This document shows positions 37,401 to 46,900 of a stretch of 64,000 bases of DNA, one piece after another. Location: assembly GCF_032362555.1 (NCBI RefSeq), contig NC_083525.1, positions 729,501 through 793,500 on the forward strand, read 5' to 3'. A program made the position numbers and the translations under genes. Numbering within the stretch: the stretch's first letter is position 1; every line of letters starts with the position of its first letter. The notes under the pieces were generated by a model that saw nothing but the letters and a program-made list of their open reading frames with translations, was not told where the DNA came from and did no database searches. The stretch is from Amyelois transitella. Its lineage: Eukaryota; Arthropoda; Insecta; Lepidoptera; Pyralidae.

Positions 37401-40036
37401 CAACTCGTGCTAACAGTTTCTACCCTCGGAGGCGGCATTACTATACCGCCAGGTAGGACCACTGGCTGTCTGTTCAGAGGTATCTCTTCTTCGTTCTCAT
37501 CATCTTCTCCATTATTCTCCTTATCAGCTTCTTGTTCTTTCACTGCAGTATTTTCATTCTCATTTTGAGCATCTTCGTTCTTATTGTGATTTGTTACGTT
37601 ATCATGTTGAACATTTCCATCTTTATTTTGGACTTCTTCGTCCTTATTTTGAACTTCGTTCTTAGTTTCAACTTCTTTATTCTTATTTTGAACATCATCA
37701 GTAATTTTATCTATACTTTGTTGATTGCTATCGTTCACACTACAATTTTCGTCTTCGTGTTTATCTTTTGGTATATCATTGTTCTGTTCACTTTGGACAT
37801 CATCATTTACGCTTTTGTTACCTTTAGTTTCATCATTGTTGATTGACGTTTCCCCTTTTTTACTAAATGGACATTTTCCTACCTTCGCTTGACTTGATTC
37901 TTTGTCATTATCATCAGTTTTTGATTGACTATTAGTATTTTTGTCATTATTTTCTTTATTTTTCTTGGATTTGTTGTTCTTCTTAATGTTATTCACCCAT
38001 GTACCGTTTTTTATTTGTTCCTCTATTTTTCTATCAATTTCCTTCTGCTTCTCCTCTTCTTTCAACGCTGTTCTATATGCTAAGCAAGGGATAGCGCTGA
38101 TTGGTATGTCGTGTCTCTGTAAAAGCAATTGTTCTACCATTTAAGTCATTTATTCATTAATTTATTTAAAATTTAAGCACGTAAATGTACAACAAGTGAA
38201 CTAAATGCCATAAGACATTATCTGCCGTTCGAACCTTTGGACCAAATTGAGATGGGTAAAACGTCGGACAATTTTTTCTAACATTTATTTCACAATGTCA
38301 TAAAATTATTTCTTACAAATACACATTTCGATAATCTTACTAGTGCAAAAAAATAATAATTAAAAAACCCTCTACTAGAAAGATATCTTAGGAGTTCTGA
38401 TGATAAAAGCTACAATTCAAATTAACAGGCACCACTTTAGTACTACCTGTTTTACACTAAGATTGTTGGTATACTCATAATACAATTGTAAAATAACCAT
38501 CACCGCACAAACCAAGAGGGGTGTGCCCCAAGGTTCAACTCTAGGACCGATGTAATTTATAAATGGTTTTCTAACAACACAAATGTATTGTAAAATCTAT
38601 AGAAGTCCGTAAGTATCAACATACCCTGGTGTTCCCCTTGCCCAGACTGTAAGGTTTGGACAGCGTGCAGACACGCGTGCCCCTGTGCATGTACACCGGC
38701 ATGCCGCTGTAGTGGCGCACCATCATCCAGTCCAGAGGTAGGACTTCGAAGAGGTTGATACCCTTTTCTGATACATATGAAAATTGACAAGGTTTCTTAG
38801 GAAGGCGTCTACAAATTGTACATTTCAATATGATAGATAGATATATAAAATGTTTATTTGACAGTGATACAGACACAAAATAAATATAACAAAACAAATC
38901 CTTAAAACTAACACAGGTGTGCTGTAGCAAGTCGAAATGATCATAGCTTAGCGATCTTTTTGCATTGAAAGAGTACAAAAACGCTGATTTTCACTTAAAA
39001 ACAAAAAATAAATATTACTAAATAAGTTGAATTGAAATATAATTAAGTGGCCTTCATGAGTGCTACTAGGAGCCACTTATATTTATTGTTGTAAAGTATA
39101 AAAGTGTTGTTTTTGCACATTAAAACTTTTCACATTCACTCAAAATTTCTGACAATAAATTTAATTACTGCCTACCCCTCCGGAAGAGAGGAGTGATTTT
39201 ATGTATGTATGTATGTTTGTATATATTAAATGCTAACATCAAAACTATACCTTCAAGGACGATCTTCTGCCTGGTGACAAATGGTTTCTCCTTGGGCTTG
39301 GGGGCTCCCTTGAAGTTCTCCGGAAGGTTTTCTTCCAACATCTGCTCGATCTCCTCTTCGGGAACCTCGGTTGTGCCTGAGAGTAGAAATAGGAGAACTT
39401 AATATTGGTACAAATACAAATGTACTGTAATTTTTATACAAACTTTTTAATAACACAGGTTTTATGGTCTATTGTTTAACCGCCTTCAGAAAAGTTAGAA
39501 GTCAGGTTAGAAATTTGACATGTATATTTTTATGTATATTTGTCTGCGATTATCCCGCGTTTCGCTGACCGATTTTGATGTGATTTTCAGAAAGTGTATG
39601 ACACAGTTAAGAGAAGCTTTTAGAAATTTAACCGACTTCATAAAAGTAGGATATCGACAGGAGGCGGTCCTCTATCGTTACGTTAAAAGTTATTTAATTC
39701 TCTGTTATGTTCAAATGTGTATAATATTTATATTAAAAATAAATACAATGAAAATTTTGGTAAAAACTTTTTTTTTGATATGTTACGAGAAGAATTCAAT
39801 CAAATGACGTTACCCTCAGAGCTGTCGGAGTCCTCATCATTGCTGTCCTCATCATTGGAGTGCACCTCGTCCAGCACCTTGAACTCCCGGAGCCTCTCCA
39901 GCTCTTCCTGGTTCACGTAGTTGCCAAACTGCTCAAAAGCATTCCCCGTCTCTGTCGTGTCCACAGAGAAGTCTATCTCTGCATCTTTGTCTAACCGTGC
40001 CCGCTTCGTCGGTGGAAGTTCAGAGTCTTCACTCAT
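28680..40036 (-). CDS. pasha: Microprocessor subunit Pasha / DGCR8, 10 coding exons
   Basis: Exons on the minus strand: 40036-39814, 39376-39251, 38767-38625, 38116-37314, 36892-36774, 36410-36291, 35282-35074, 34868-34731, 29942-29823, 28961-28680. They join in phase into 760 aa, close to the human protein. Domains seen: an acidic N-terminus; a WW-like/Rhed segment near residues 117-165 (SGMPVYMHRGTRVCTLSKPY); the AIPCLAY motif near 175, whose Cys corresponds to the heme ligand of vertebrate DGCR8; a charged Asn/Asp/Glu/Lys-rich stretch near 195-390; dsRBD1 near 487-560 (GSSKRQAKSAAARASI); dsRBD2 near 605-670 (KNKKTAKQRASQAI); and a C-terminal tail (HPHVRSWGSLLRLYG) that in homologues binds Drosha. 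Role (family knowledge): recognises primary microRNA hairpins in the nucleus with Drosha. Introns contain a 19-bp minisatellite and a whole Harbinger transposon. All introns show GT-AG. Confidence 0.95.
29342..29441 (+). mobile_element. RTE-LINE 3' fragment
   Basis: Sense copy of the LINE last 100 bases (GTATGCAGAGATCGTG, CTGCCTACCCTTCCGGG). Confidence 0.8.
29449..29795. mobile_element. Helitron-like element, fold-back pair
   Basis: A plus-strand 5' part (29449-29515) meets an inverted part (29545-29795, ending TATAATATTAGTATTATATA); a LINE fragment sits inside the second. Confidence 0.7.
29667..29757 (-). mobile_element. RTE-LINE 3' fragment inserted in a Helitron-like copy
   Basis: The LINE tail (TACATACATACATATG to CTCTGCATAC) interrupts the string AAACAAACAAACTCTTCAGC; AAACAAAC-like bases are repeated on both sides as a target duplication. 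Confidence 0.82.
29968..30045 (+). repeat. dispersed repeat, left part, split by the Harbinger transposon
   Basis: AGATTTATTTTCAAAATTGG to ATCTACTAC; continues at 34408-34450 (TACAGCGGTTGTCCAAAGCG). Confidence 0.85.
30299..32933 (+). CDS. Harbinger DDE transposase (HARBI1-like), two exons
   Basis: Exons 30299-30603 and 32045-32933 join in phase 2 (TTG-AG then A-TTT) across a GT-AG intron to give 397 aa, normal for the family. An N-terminal helix-rich region (YDYHRMDYEKFQALLNICRP) is followed by the DDE_Tnp_4 domain. The catalytic acids are probably Asp in GAIDGKHFRI, Asp in FIADEAFPL and Glu in RIVENAFGILQERF. No stop or frameshift is seen, so the protein could be active. The intron contains the large exon of the opposite-strand MADF gene. 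In the family the transposase cuts DNA but needs the Myb/MADF partner to find the ends and enter the nucleus. Confidence 0.9.
30793..33109 (-). CDS. Harbinger accessory protein with MADF-type DNA-binding domain and Gly/Ser-rich repeats, two exons
   Basis: Minus-strand exons 33109-32980 and 31751-30793 join in phase 1 (ACA-G then GT-GAA) across a GT-AG intron to give 362 aa. Residues 1-100 look like a MADF/Myb-SANT domain (LITLVQAYDYLYN, NNAWRIIGTEM, CQKIWSNIRNNFRKALN, KSGDPYTKRRPIKFEKEL). A middle segment is Ser/Thr/Glu-rich with TTAEILNKYIESKKEVDAIDS-type helices, resembling the BESS-like part of such proteins. The C-terminus carries about fifteen 8-residue repeats of the type SGSGYEAA and SGSGFGTA. 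The second exon lies within the transposase intron, and the transposase second exon lies within this gene's intron. Family role: binds the transposon ends and recruits the transposase. Confidence 0.82.
33255..34262. repeat. 14 x 72-bp tandem satellite inside the Harbinger right arm
   Basis: Fourteen head-to-tail units start at 33255 and every 72 bases after. They are identical except for CTGG against CCGG in the first. Each includes the palindrome ATGCCGCGGCAT. Because 72 is divisible by three and the unit lacks stops in several frames, long open frames cross it on both strands (33186-34361 plus, 33219-34241 minus); these look like artefacts, not genes. Similar CCGCGGCAT motifs sit in the left arm. 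Confidence 0.95.
34449..34494. repeat. (AT)n microsatellite
   Basis: About 46 bases of uninterrupted AT dinucleotides just outside the right Harbinger end. Confidence 0.95.
34496..34555 (+). mobile_element. LINE-tailed SINE 3' end
   Basis: CTGTTGATTCTGTCTACCCC to GAATATATGTATATACATAC beside the AT microsatellite. Confidence 0.75.
34681..34712. repeat. 31-base copy of pasha exon 8 sequence inside the adjacent intron
   Basis: The stretch GGCGTGGGGGGAGGGCTCGC and flanks occurs in exon 8 (34784-34814) and again 103 bases away, about 20 bases past that exon's donor at 34730. It is a short exon-edge duplication with one mismatch. Confidence 0.85.
35325..36297. repeat. 19-bp minisatellite (about 50 units) filling a pasha intron and copying its 5' splice site
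   Basis: Unit on the plus strand is GAGCTATAGAGAACTCACC. On the coding (minus) strand each unit reads AGCTCGGTGAGTTCTCTAT, which matches the exon 6/intron junction at 36291/36290 (CAGCTCG then GTGAGTTCTCTA). The array starts at that donor and ends about 45 bases before the next acceptor at 35283. Variants are mainly GTTAGTTC, GCGAGTT and CTGAGTTC; most units keep GTGAGT. Confidence 0.95.
36460..36752 (+). mobile_element. old, diverged RTE-LINE 3' copy in a pasha intron
   Basis: Follows the LINE order GAGATGGTTTGG, GAATGGATGAAGAGAGACTA, AAAGGAATTTATAA, then CCTACCCCAATGGGAGATAA and GCGTGATGATATATAAG, with many substitutions; a different subfamily or an old insertion. Confidence 0.65.
36970..37228 (+). 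mobile_element. LINE-tailed SINE in a pasha intron
   Basis: GGTGTGTGGTTCCCGGCACC to ATGTATGTTTGTATGTAT; full length. Confidence 0.88.
39168..39222 (+). mobile_element. RTE-LINE extreme 3' end
   Basis: CTGCCTACCCCTCCGGAAGA followed by GTGATTTTATGTATGTATGT; only the last 55 bases remain. Confidence 0.75.
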
Positions 40037-40188
40037 TTTGCTTTTCCTACCTAAAAATATTTATTAGCTTAACATGTTTGGGATCTGGTGCATGGGTTAA
40101 AAGCTGCAAGAATATAATGTGTAAAAAGATCCATGGATGACAACAATATTATTTTATGGTCTTTCTAATTAATTTTAAATGGATGTAA

Positions 40189-40440
40189 CAAGTGCCGTGT
40201 AGTGTCCAACACATAAGAATAGAATCACTTCATATATTTGGCAATAATGTCGTAAAAGGCGACTAGGAATAGGCTTATAAACCTGGGATACCTTGTGTAG
40301 GCAATGGGCTGGCAACTTGTCACTATTTTAATCTCAATTCCATCATAAAGCCTTATGAATGTGGCCTTACAGTCTTTTCAAGACTTCTGGCTTTTGTCTA
40401 CCCCACAAGAGTTATAAAAGTCACTATGTGTAGGTATGTT
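40189..40440 (+). mobile_element. LINE-tailed SINE, diverged, upstream of pasha
   Basis: AAGTGCCGTGTAGTGTCCAA to CACTATGTGTAGGTATGT; many substitutions, so relatively old. Confidence 0.8.
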
Positions 40441-40792
40441 CGGATGTACAAAACAATTTTTCCTTCTTTCTTTCAATAAGTACCAAACTAAGTAGATATA
40501 AAATAAATGGAGGAATAGTATCAAATTATTTAATTATTTTACAAAATAAAACACCGGGCTACCCGTTAACAATAATTTGTCTTTCTGGCCACAAAAGGCT
40601 AGGTACATACATTAGCCATAACTAAAAATTTTGTTTACAAATCATAGACCATAGAGAAAATTAAAAGGAAATTATAAAACAAGCCTAAAGACATTGTATT
40701 ACTGATAGGCAAGGCCTCTGATTTGATTTCGAAAGTGGCTGAGGAGCTCTCCCCATTATTGACTTCAAATGACCTAGTTGAAATATCTCATA

Positions 40793-41030
40793 ATCTATAC
40801 TAATATTATAAAGCTGAAGAGTTTGTTTGAATGCGCTTATCTGAGGAACTACTCGGGTTTGAATTGAAAAGTTTTTGTGTTTAATAGACCATTTATCGAG
40901 GAAGGCTATAGGCTATTTATCATCAAGCTGCAACTATTTGGAGTGAAGATATAATGGAAAACGTGAAGAAAATGGGGGATGCTCAAAATAACTATTACAA
41001 TTAGACAAAGTCGCGGGCACAGCTAGTGAT
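40793..41030 (+). mobile_element. Helitron-like non-autonomous element
   Basis: CTATACTAATATTATAAAGC to GGGCACAGCTAGTGATAT. Confidence 0.75.
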
Positions 41031-41045
41031 ATGATATATTAAATT

Positions 41046-41235
41046 GACGGCCTCAGTGGCTCAGCGGTAGTACGCTTGTCTGTGACACCGGAGGTCCCGG
41101 GTTCGAATCCCGGCCAGGTCATGATGAGAAAAGAACTTTCTCTGATTGGCCTGGGTCTTGGATGTTTATCTATGTAAGTATTTATTATAAAATATAGTAT
41201 CGTTGAGTTAGTATCTCATAACAGTTCAGTGAAGC
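41046..41235 (+). mobile_element. second type of tRNA-derived SINE
   Basis: A tRNA-like head with A-box TGGCTCAGCGG and B-box GGTTCGAATCC is followed by a unique body (TTGGCCTGGGTCTTGGATGT, ATCGTTGAGTTAGTATCTCA). An inverted homologue is at 46590-46795. Because the body repeats with the head, this is a SINE and not a working tRNA gene. Confidence 0.82.
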
Positions 41236-41267
41236 CCAGTTTCCAATCCATTTAAGGTTATTGTAGA

Positions 41268-41402
41268 TTTATATAATCACATCTTTATAACTTACAGGGT
41301 AGACAGAGGCTATAGTCTCGCAGAACTGAAAGTTCACGTTCTGGTGTATCAAATCTAATGATGGAATTGACATTCCAATAGTGATTGCTTACTAGCCCAT
41401 TA
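41268..41402 (-). mobile_element. LINE-tailed SINE, diverged fragment
   Basis: TATAATCACATCTTTATAAC to TGCTTACTAGCCCATTATTT. Confidence 0.65.
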
Positions 41403-41477
41403 TTTAAAAAGAATGAGATGGCAATAGGGAATGCAGTGTGATGAAAGACAAGGAGATAAGCTATATCTGGATACAAA

Positions 41478-41590
41478 GTTTTTCTGTTTGGTCAGCTGGT
41501 AGACTTGAAGAGAATGCCAAACAGCATTAAGTCCGCCCTTTGTAATTTTTCTTTGGGTAATAATGTTTTTATAAATAAATAAAAATAAAA
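41478..41590 (+). mobile_element. Bm1-like SINE 3' end
   Basis: GTTTGGTCAGCTGGTAGACT, GAGAATGCCAAACAGCATTA, AGTCCGCCCTTTGTAA and an AT-rich AAATAAATAAA tail. Confidence 0.8.
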
Positions 41591-42794
41591 ATAAGATAGA
41601 AGCGATACACTTTTGATTATTATAGTATTGAAATGCAGTCAGTTTTACAAAGTAAAATAATGTATTTACTAATGTATAAAGGTAAAATTGTAATACATTT
41701 TTGTTTAGAAATATAATGAACATGTTAAGAAAATTTATTTATTACAAGACAAATTGTTGTTCCTAATTGTTGTTCTTTGTAACTTTTTTGTGATACATAA
41801 AATAAGAACTATCCTATAGTGTAACTATAAACTTAATACTCACTTGCAGATAAATACTTAGAAATACAGAAATTATCTATAAAATCTGTGTGTAATACAT
41901 AAATAATTAGACATTATTTACATCAGGAAATAAGCAAAAAATTTAAACTTTATCATAACAAAATATTGATGGATTCCTCAAAGGTGTTTACCTCAAAGGC
42001 TCACAACAAAACTAAACCCAAAAGCCGAAGAAAGATCGTCCACAAATAGCGATAGCAATAAAATTCCAATGCTTTATAACAGTTGGATTTTATCCATCGC
42101 TCGCTGTAGACTTTCGTAAGGTGAATCACCGCATTATAGAAGCGCAATGTACCCGCGAGGACAGGGCAGAGTTGCCAAAGGCTAGAAGCTCTGACAATAG
42201 TGATACAGAGTCTAGTGTTTAGCAAAACTGCTGTAAGACACGAGATACGCCTGCAGTGGTGCACAGTCCAATGCTGAGTCTGGAAAGATAACTCTTAAAT
42301 GTCACTTGCATCATGGTCTTATTCTCACTGTTTTCATTTGAAGTTTGCATAAAATTTTTAATTTATTTACCTGTGATAACATTTTAAATTATTTCATGGA
42401 TGTACAAGATATAAAACCATGGCGCAAGCACGAAGTCTGCAGTTTATCGAGGTTACTTACGTGACCTATTTGCCTCCGTGAGTTTGATCAATACAGCAAT
42501 TTCATCAGTTGTATTCGACAACTCACAATACCTATTTTCTCACATGAATTAGTTGCCTGTTACCAAAAGCCGCCCACCGCAAGGTTAATTCCACGGGAAA
42601 AAATAAATCAAAACCGACAAAAAAATGTAAGGATGATTCGTGGCTGTAATTTTTGTGAAGCATTCAAAATTCCAATTTAAAGTAGGATGTTATTTGGACG
42701 AAATGACACAGACGTTAACATCTACATGACATTTTTGACACTTGACAGATGAGTATATTTTTTATGAAATTAGGCGAGATAAATATGGAAAGAT

Positions 42795-42980
42795 TGATCT
42801 TTGACCATGGATCCTGGATTGGGCGAGTCAGGCTTTTGAGCGAAGTAACTCCCATTAAATCTCTTCAACCTTTGCAGGGGCATCTAACCCGTATTAGATC
42901 GGTCATGGTTACCCATTATTGGCTGATGTGCACGTTTCCTCACAATGGTCACTCCCTAATAGTAAGAGTGAAAAACATGA
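42795..42980 (-). mobile_element. tRNA-derived SINE fragment
   Basis: TGACCATGGATCCTGGATTG, GCGAGTCAGGCTTTTGAGCG, ATCTAACCCGTATTAGATCG. Confidence 0.75.
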
Positions 42981-43077
42981 TTGAATGAAACAAGAGTTTG
43001 AGTTTATTTTCAGTTTCAGAATACAATAAGTTACAATACAATAATCCTAATAAACCAACATCAAATATAGATTGATT

Positions 43078-43330
43078 TTTCCTCCTGGCTTGTGTCTCGG
43101 TTGCATCCTCACCACTCTGGGGAAGAGCCCCTTTCGCCCTTGACCATGGATCCTAGATTATGTGACTTCGGTTTTAACACGATGCGACTTCCATCTGACC
43201 TCCGCAACCTTTGCAGCGACAGCGACAGCGACAACTCTTAAAAGATCGTACACATTTCGTTGCATGAATGTGCAAATTTCCCCACGACGTTTTCCCTCAT
43301 CGTAATAGCAACTTCAATATCTATTGTAAC
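43078..43330 (-). mobile_element. tRNA-derived SINE fragment
   Basis: TTTTTCCTCCTGGCTTGTGT, CTCACCACTCTGGGGAAGAG, CATCTGACCTCCGCAACCTT, CCCTCATCGTAATAGCAACT. Confidence 0.75.
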
Positions 43331-43979
43331 CTTTTCTTAATCCTAAATGACATATCACAGTAACTTTAAGAATTGAAAAACAAATATTACTAATATATAA
43401 AATCACATCTTATATCTTAACCTTGTTTTTTCTAAAACCATGACATAAATTTACATAAATTAAAAAAAAACAACACAATACTGTTTCTTTAAGACTTATT
43501 ATATATTATATAACCATTTAATTCGTTAAATTATTTTTTATTGATTGACTTTCGGCAGTATAAAAGTTAATGTTGGGACCACACCATCAGGTATCGTTAC
43601 ACTGAGACCCAAATTAATATGCCAGGCATCTCTCAGAGGCGTGGCCCTTAATGTTGGATCTAATCTTGTTTATAAGCATCAATATAAAATCAAGTCGGCA
43701 GTCCCCTTTCATTTCTTAGTCTTTACAACGAAAGACATCAAAATTAATGCCTTCCATACTGGAAGTGTTGACTCTTCCAAGATCCATTCCCTCATTATGA
43801 TCCCCGGGTTCTTTCAGTCCAGGAACAGATGGTAACTTGCCGATGATATCACAACTTCCTGGATCCATTCTATATGGCCAGGGTCTTGGCGTGTTCTGTT
43901 CTGGGTCCCGTCCAGCCGATCCGTTCTATATGGCTGGTAACCAGGGTCTTCTGTCCTGGGTTACCCAGCTGCTGCAGGT

Positions 43980-46900
43980 CTACCGGCGCCTCCTGCGAGC
44001 GGGGCGGGCGGCGGGCGGCACGCTGAGCCCGGCGCCCGCCACCTCGTCCGCGGAGACCGCGCCCGCGGCCGCCGCCTGCTGCAGCTGGGATCGCGCTTCC
44101 ACGAAGAACATCACGTCGCGAAGCTGCTCCTTCAGATCCGCGACCTGGTGGAGAAAAACAAGAGTATTTTTTGTACATACATACATATGGTCACGTCTAT
44201 ATCCCTTGCGGGGTAGACAGAGCCAACAGTCTTGAAAAGACTGAATGGCCACGTTCGGCTATTTGGCTTAATGATAGAATTGAGATTCAAATAGTGACAG
44301 GTAAGTTTTAAAACTTTAAAATATAAAACTAACAGACTTATTCATTAAAAAAATAAATCCTAATTAGTCACTTAAGAACGTCTTAACTAAAACGTTAATT
44401 AAGACTTGAGCAGTGTCTTAAATTTTGTTAAATCATAAAACCAGTTAAGTCGTGTCTTAGTCAAACATCTCTTATTTTGTTATAACCTGGCAACACCGTG
44501 GTAGTTTTTAAATTTAGTGGTAGCTATCTGGCTGTAGAAGTATTGTTTGTACAAAAAGAAAGAAATAATGCATGTCACTGACACTTTGTTTGACTACAAT
44601 ACTTAATTTTTTTACCAAACATTTATACAGGTAAGTAAGTTTCTTGGTTGCGTTTATTTTGAACATAATCTGATGAGTAGTAGCTAGCAACTCTCAATAC
44701 CATCATTAAGCCGTACAGCGGAACGTGACCTTTCAGTCTTCAAGATTATTGACTCTGTCTGCCCCGTAAGGGACGAAGACGTGATTAATGTATATTTCAG
44801 AGTCAGCAAGCTGAAATATTCTCACCTCCCTGGTCAAAGCCTCCTCTCTGGACTGCCACTCGGACTGACTCCTGGCCAGAGCCGTAGATAGACTTCGCTG
44901 TTCTGACAGCTCCCCTTGAAGAGTTGACAGCCTGACACAAGAAATAATACATTATCTAAATATATAAAATAGGTCCTGATTACATCCTCACCACTCTGGA
45001 GAGGGTATGCCTTTAACCGTAGTTCCTGGATTGGGTGAGTCAGGTTTCTACACGAAGCGACTCCCATCTGACCTCCGCAACCTCTACAAAGGAACCTCAC
45101 TCGTATTGGATCGTACATTCCGTTGCCTGAATGTGCAGATTTCCTCACGATATTTTCCCTCACCGTGAAACCAACGGTTAGTATTCAAACTAATGTAAAT
45201 AACTTCAAAAATAGTTTTATTAAAAAGGCCTTCAAAAGACCAGCCAACAACAGGATGCTGTACTAACTTGGCAGTGAGATGCGTCATCTTCCTCTCCACC
45301 TGTTTGTTCCCCTTGCTGAGAGTAGACACCTCATCCTTCAGTCTCACGTTCTCTTCTTCAGCAGTCTTCGCTCGTGCGCTCAGCTCTGCCACTTCTGACG
45401 AATGCGCTTGCGCAATGCTGTTGAACGTAAAGTATGGCTTTATGATGGAATTGATGGATTCAATTAATGACAGGTTGCTAGCCCAAGGGGAATCCATCTA
45501 TCCAGGAAGTTATATATATACATATATAACTTCCTATGAAATATCTTTAGGATGTCGTAAAAGTCGACTAAGGGATAAAACTCGGGATTCATACATGACT
45601 CCTGTTTTACATACCTAGCTATCTTGTCCTCGTAGAAGGCACGCTGACTGTCCAACTGCGCCGTCAGTATATAGGTGAACTCTAATTGTGCGGAGTCTAA
45701 TTTCTCCCCGCAGGGCTCCGCGGCGGCGCCCTCGGACGCCACCAGCTTCCCGTCAGCCTTGTTCTGCACCAGACGGTGCACGAAGTTATCGCCTGATGCC
45801 ACAAAAAATTATAAATACATACATATGTACATATAATTGCCGTGTGGTTCCCGGCACCATTACCAAAAAGAAGAGAAGGACCACTCTAACTCTTTCCCAC
45901 GGATGTCGTAAAAGGCGACTAAGGGATGGGCTTATAAACTTTGGGATTCCTCTTTTAGGCGATGGGCTAGCAACCTGTCACTATTTGAATCACAATTCTA
46001 TCACTAAGCCAAACAGCTGAGCGTGGCCTGTCAGTCTTTTCAAAGACTGGTGGCTCTGTCTACCCCGCTAGGGATATAGACGTGATCATATGTATGTATG
46101 TATGTACATAAATCTCAATTCTATCATTAAGATAGCACGTAATTATATGTATGATACATATAATTACGTGCTATCTTAATGATAGAATTGAGATTCAAAT
46201 AGAGACAGGATTTTAGCCCATCGCCTACATGAAGAATCACACGTTGATTAGACTTTCTCTTAGACGCCATTTTCGACATCCATGGGAAAGAGAGAGAGTG
46301 GTCCTATTTCAAAGTGCTGGAACCACACGACGTCAAAATTATAATTAAACTAGAGGCCGCCCGCGACTTCGTCCGCATGGAAACCCTATCAATCCCGCGG
46401 GAACTCTGGGATAAAAAGTAGCCTATGTGTTATTCTGGGTCTTCAGCTACCTACATACCAAATTTCATGGTAATCGGTTCAGTAGTTTTTGCGTGAAAGA
46501 GTAACAAACATCCATACAAACTTTCGCCTTTATAATAGTAGTAGGATTAAGGCGTTGACCTTATTTTTTCGGGACAAATTACACAGATTGAGTTAGCCTC
46601 GAAGTAAGTTCGAGACTTGTGTAACGAGATACTAACTCAACGATACTATATTTTATAATAAATACTTATATACATAAACATCCAAGACTCAGGCCAATCA
46701 GAAAAAGTTCTATTCTCATCATGTCCTGGCCGGGATTCTAACCCGGGACCTCCGGTGTCACAGACAAGCGTACTACCGCTGCGTCAAACTTTGATTTTGA
46801 CTGACATACATACATACATATGGTCATATCCCTTGTGGAGTAGACAGAGCATCGGCCACGTTCAGCTAATTGGCTTAATGATAGAATTGAGATCCATACA

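Larger units (their letters stand above)
40037..43979. other. interval between BRAP 3' end and pasha 5' end
   Basis: Contains a diverged SINE, a Helitron-like element, a tRNA-derived SINE, a Bm1-like SINE end and two tRNA-derived SINE fragments. Just 5' of the pasha ATG, TTTTTAG then GTAGGAAAAG suggests a possible acceptor for an upstream noncoding exon. No coding gene seen. Confidence 0.55.

Noticed and set aside
37532-38144. plus-strand hydrophobic open frames (104 and 67 residues)
   Set aside because: They are antisense to the Asn/Lys/Glu-rich pasha exon 4; reversed A-rich codons give Phe/Leu/Ile runs that look like membrane segments.
41046-41120. functional tRNA gene
   Set aside because: A and B boxes are present but the acceptor stem does not pair cleanly, and the downstream body is repeated at 46590-46795, so it is a SINE head.
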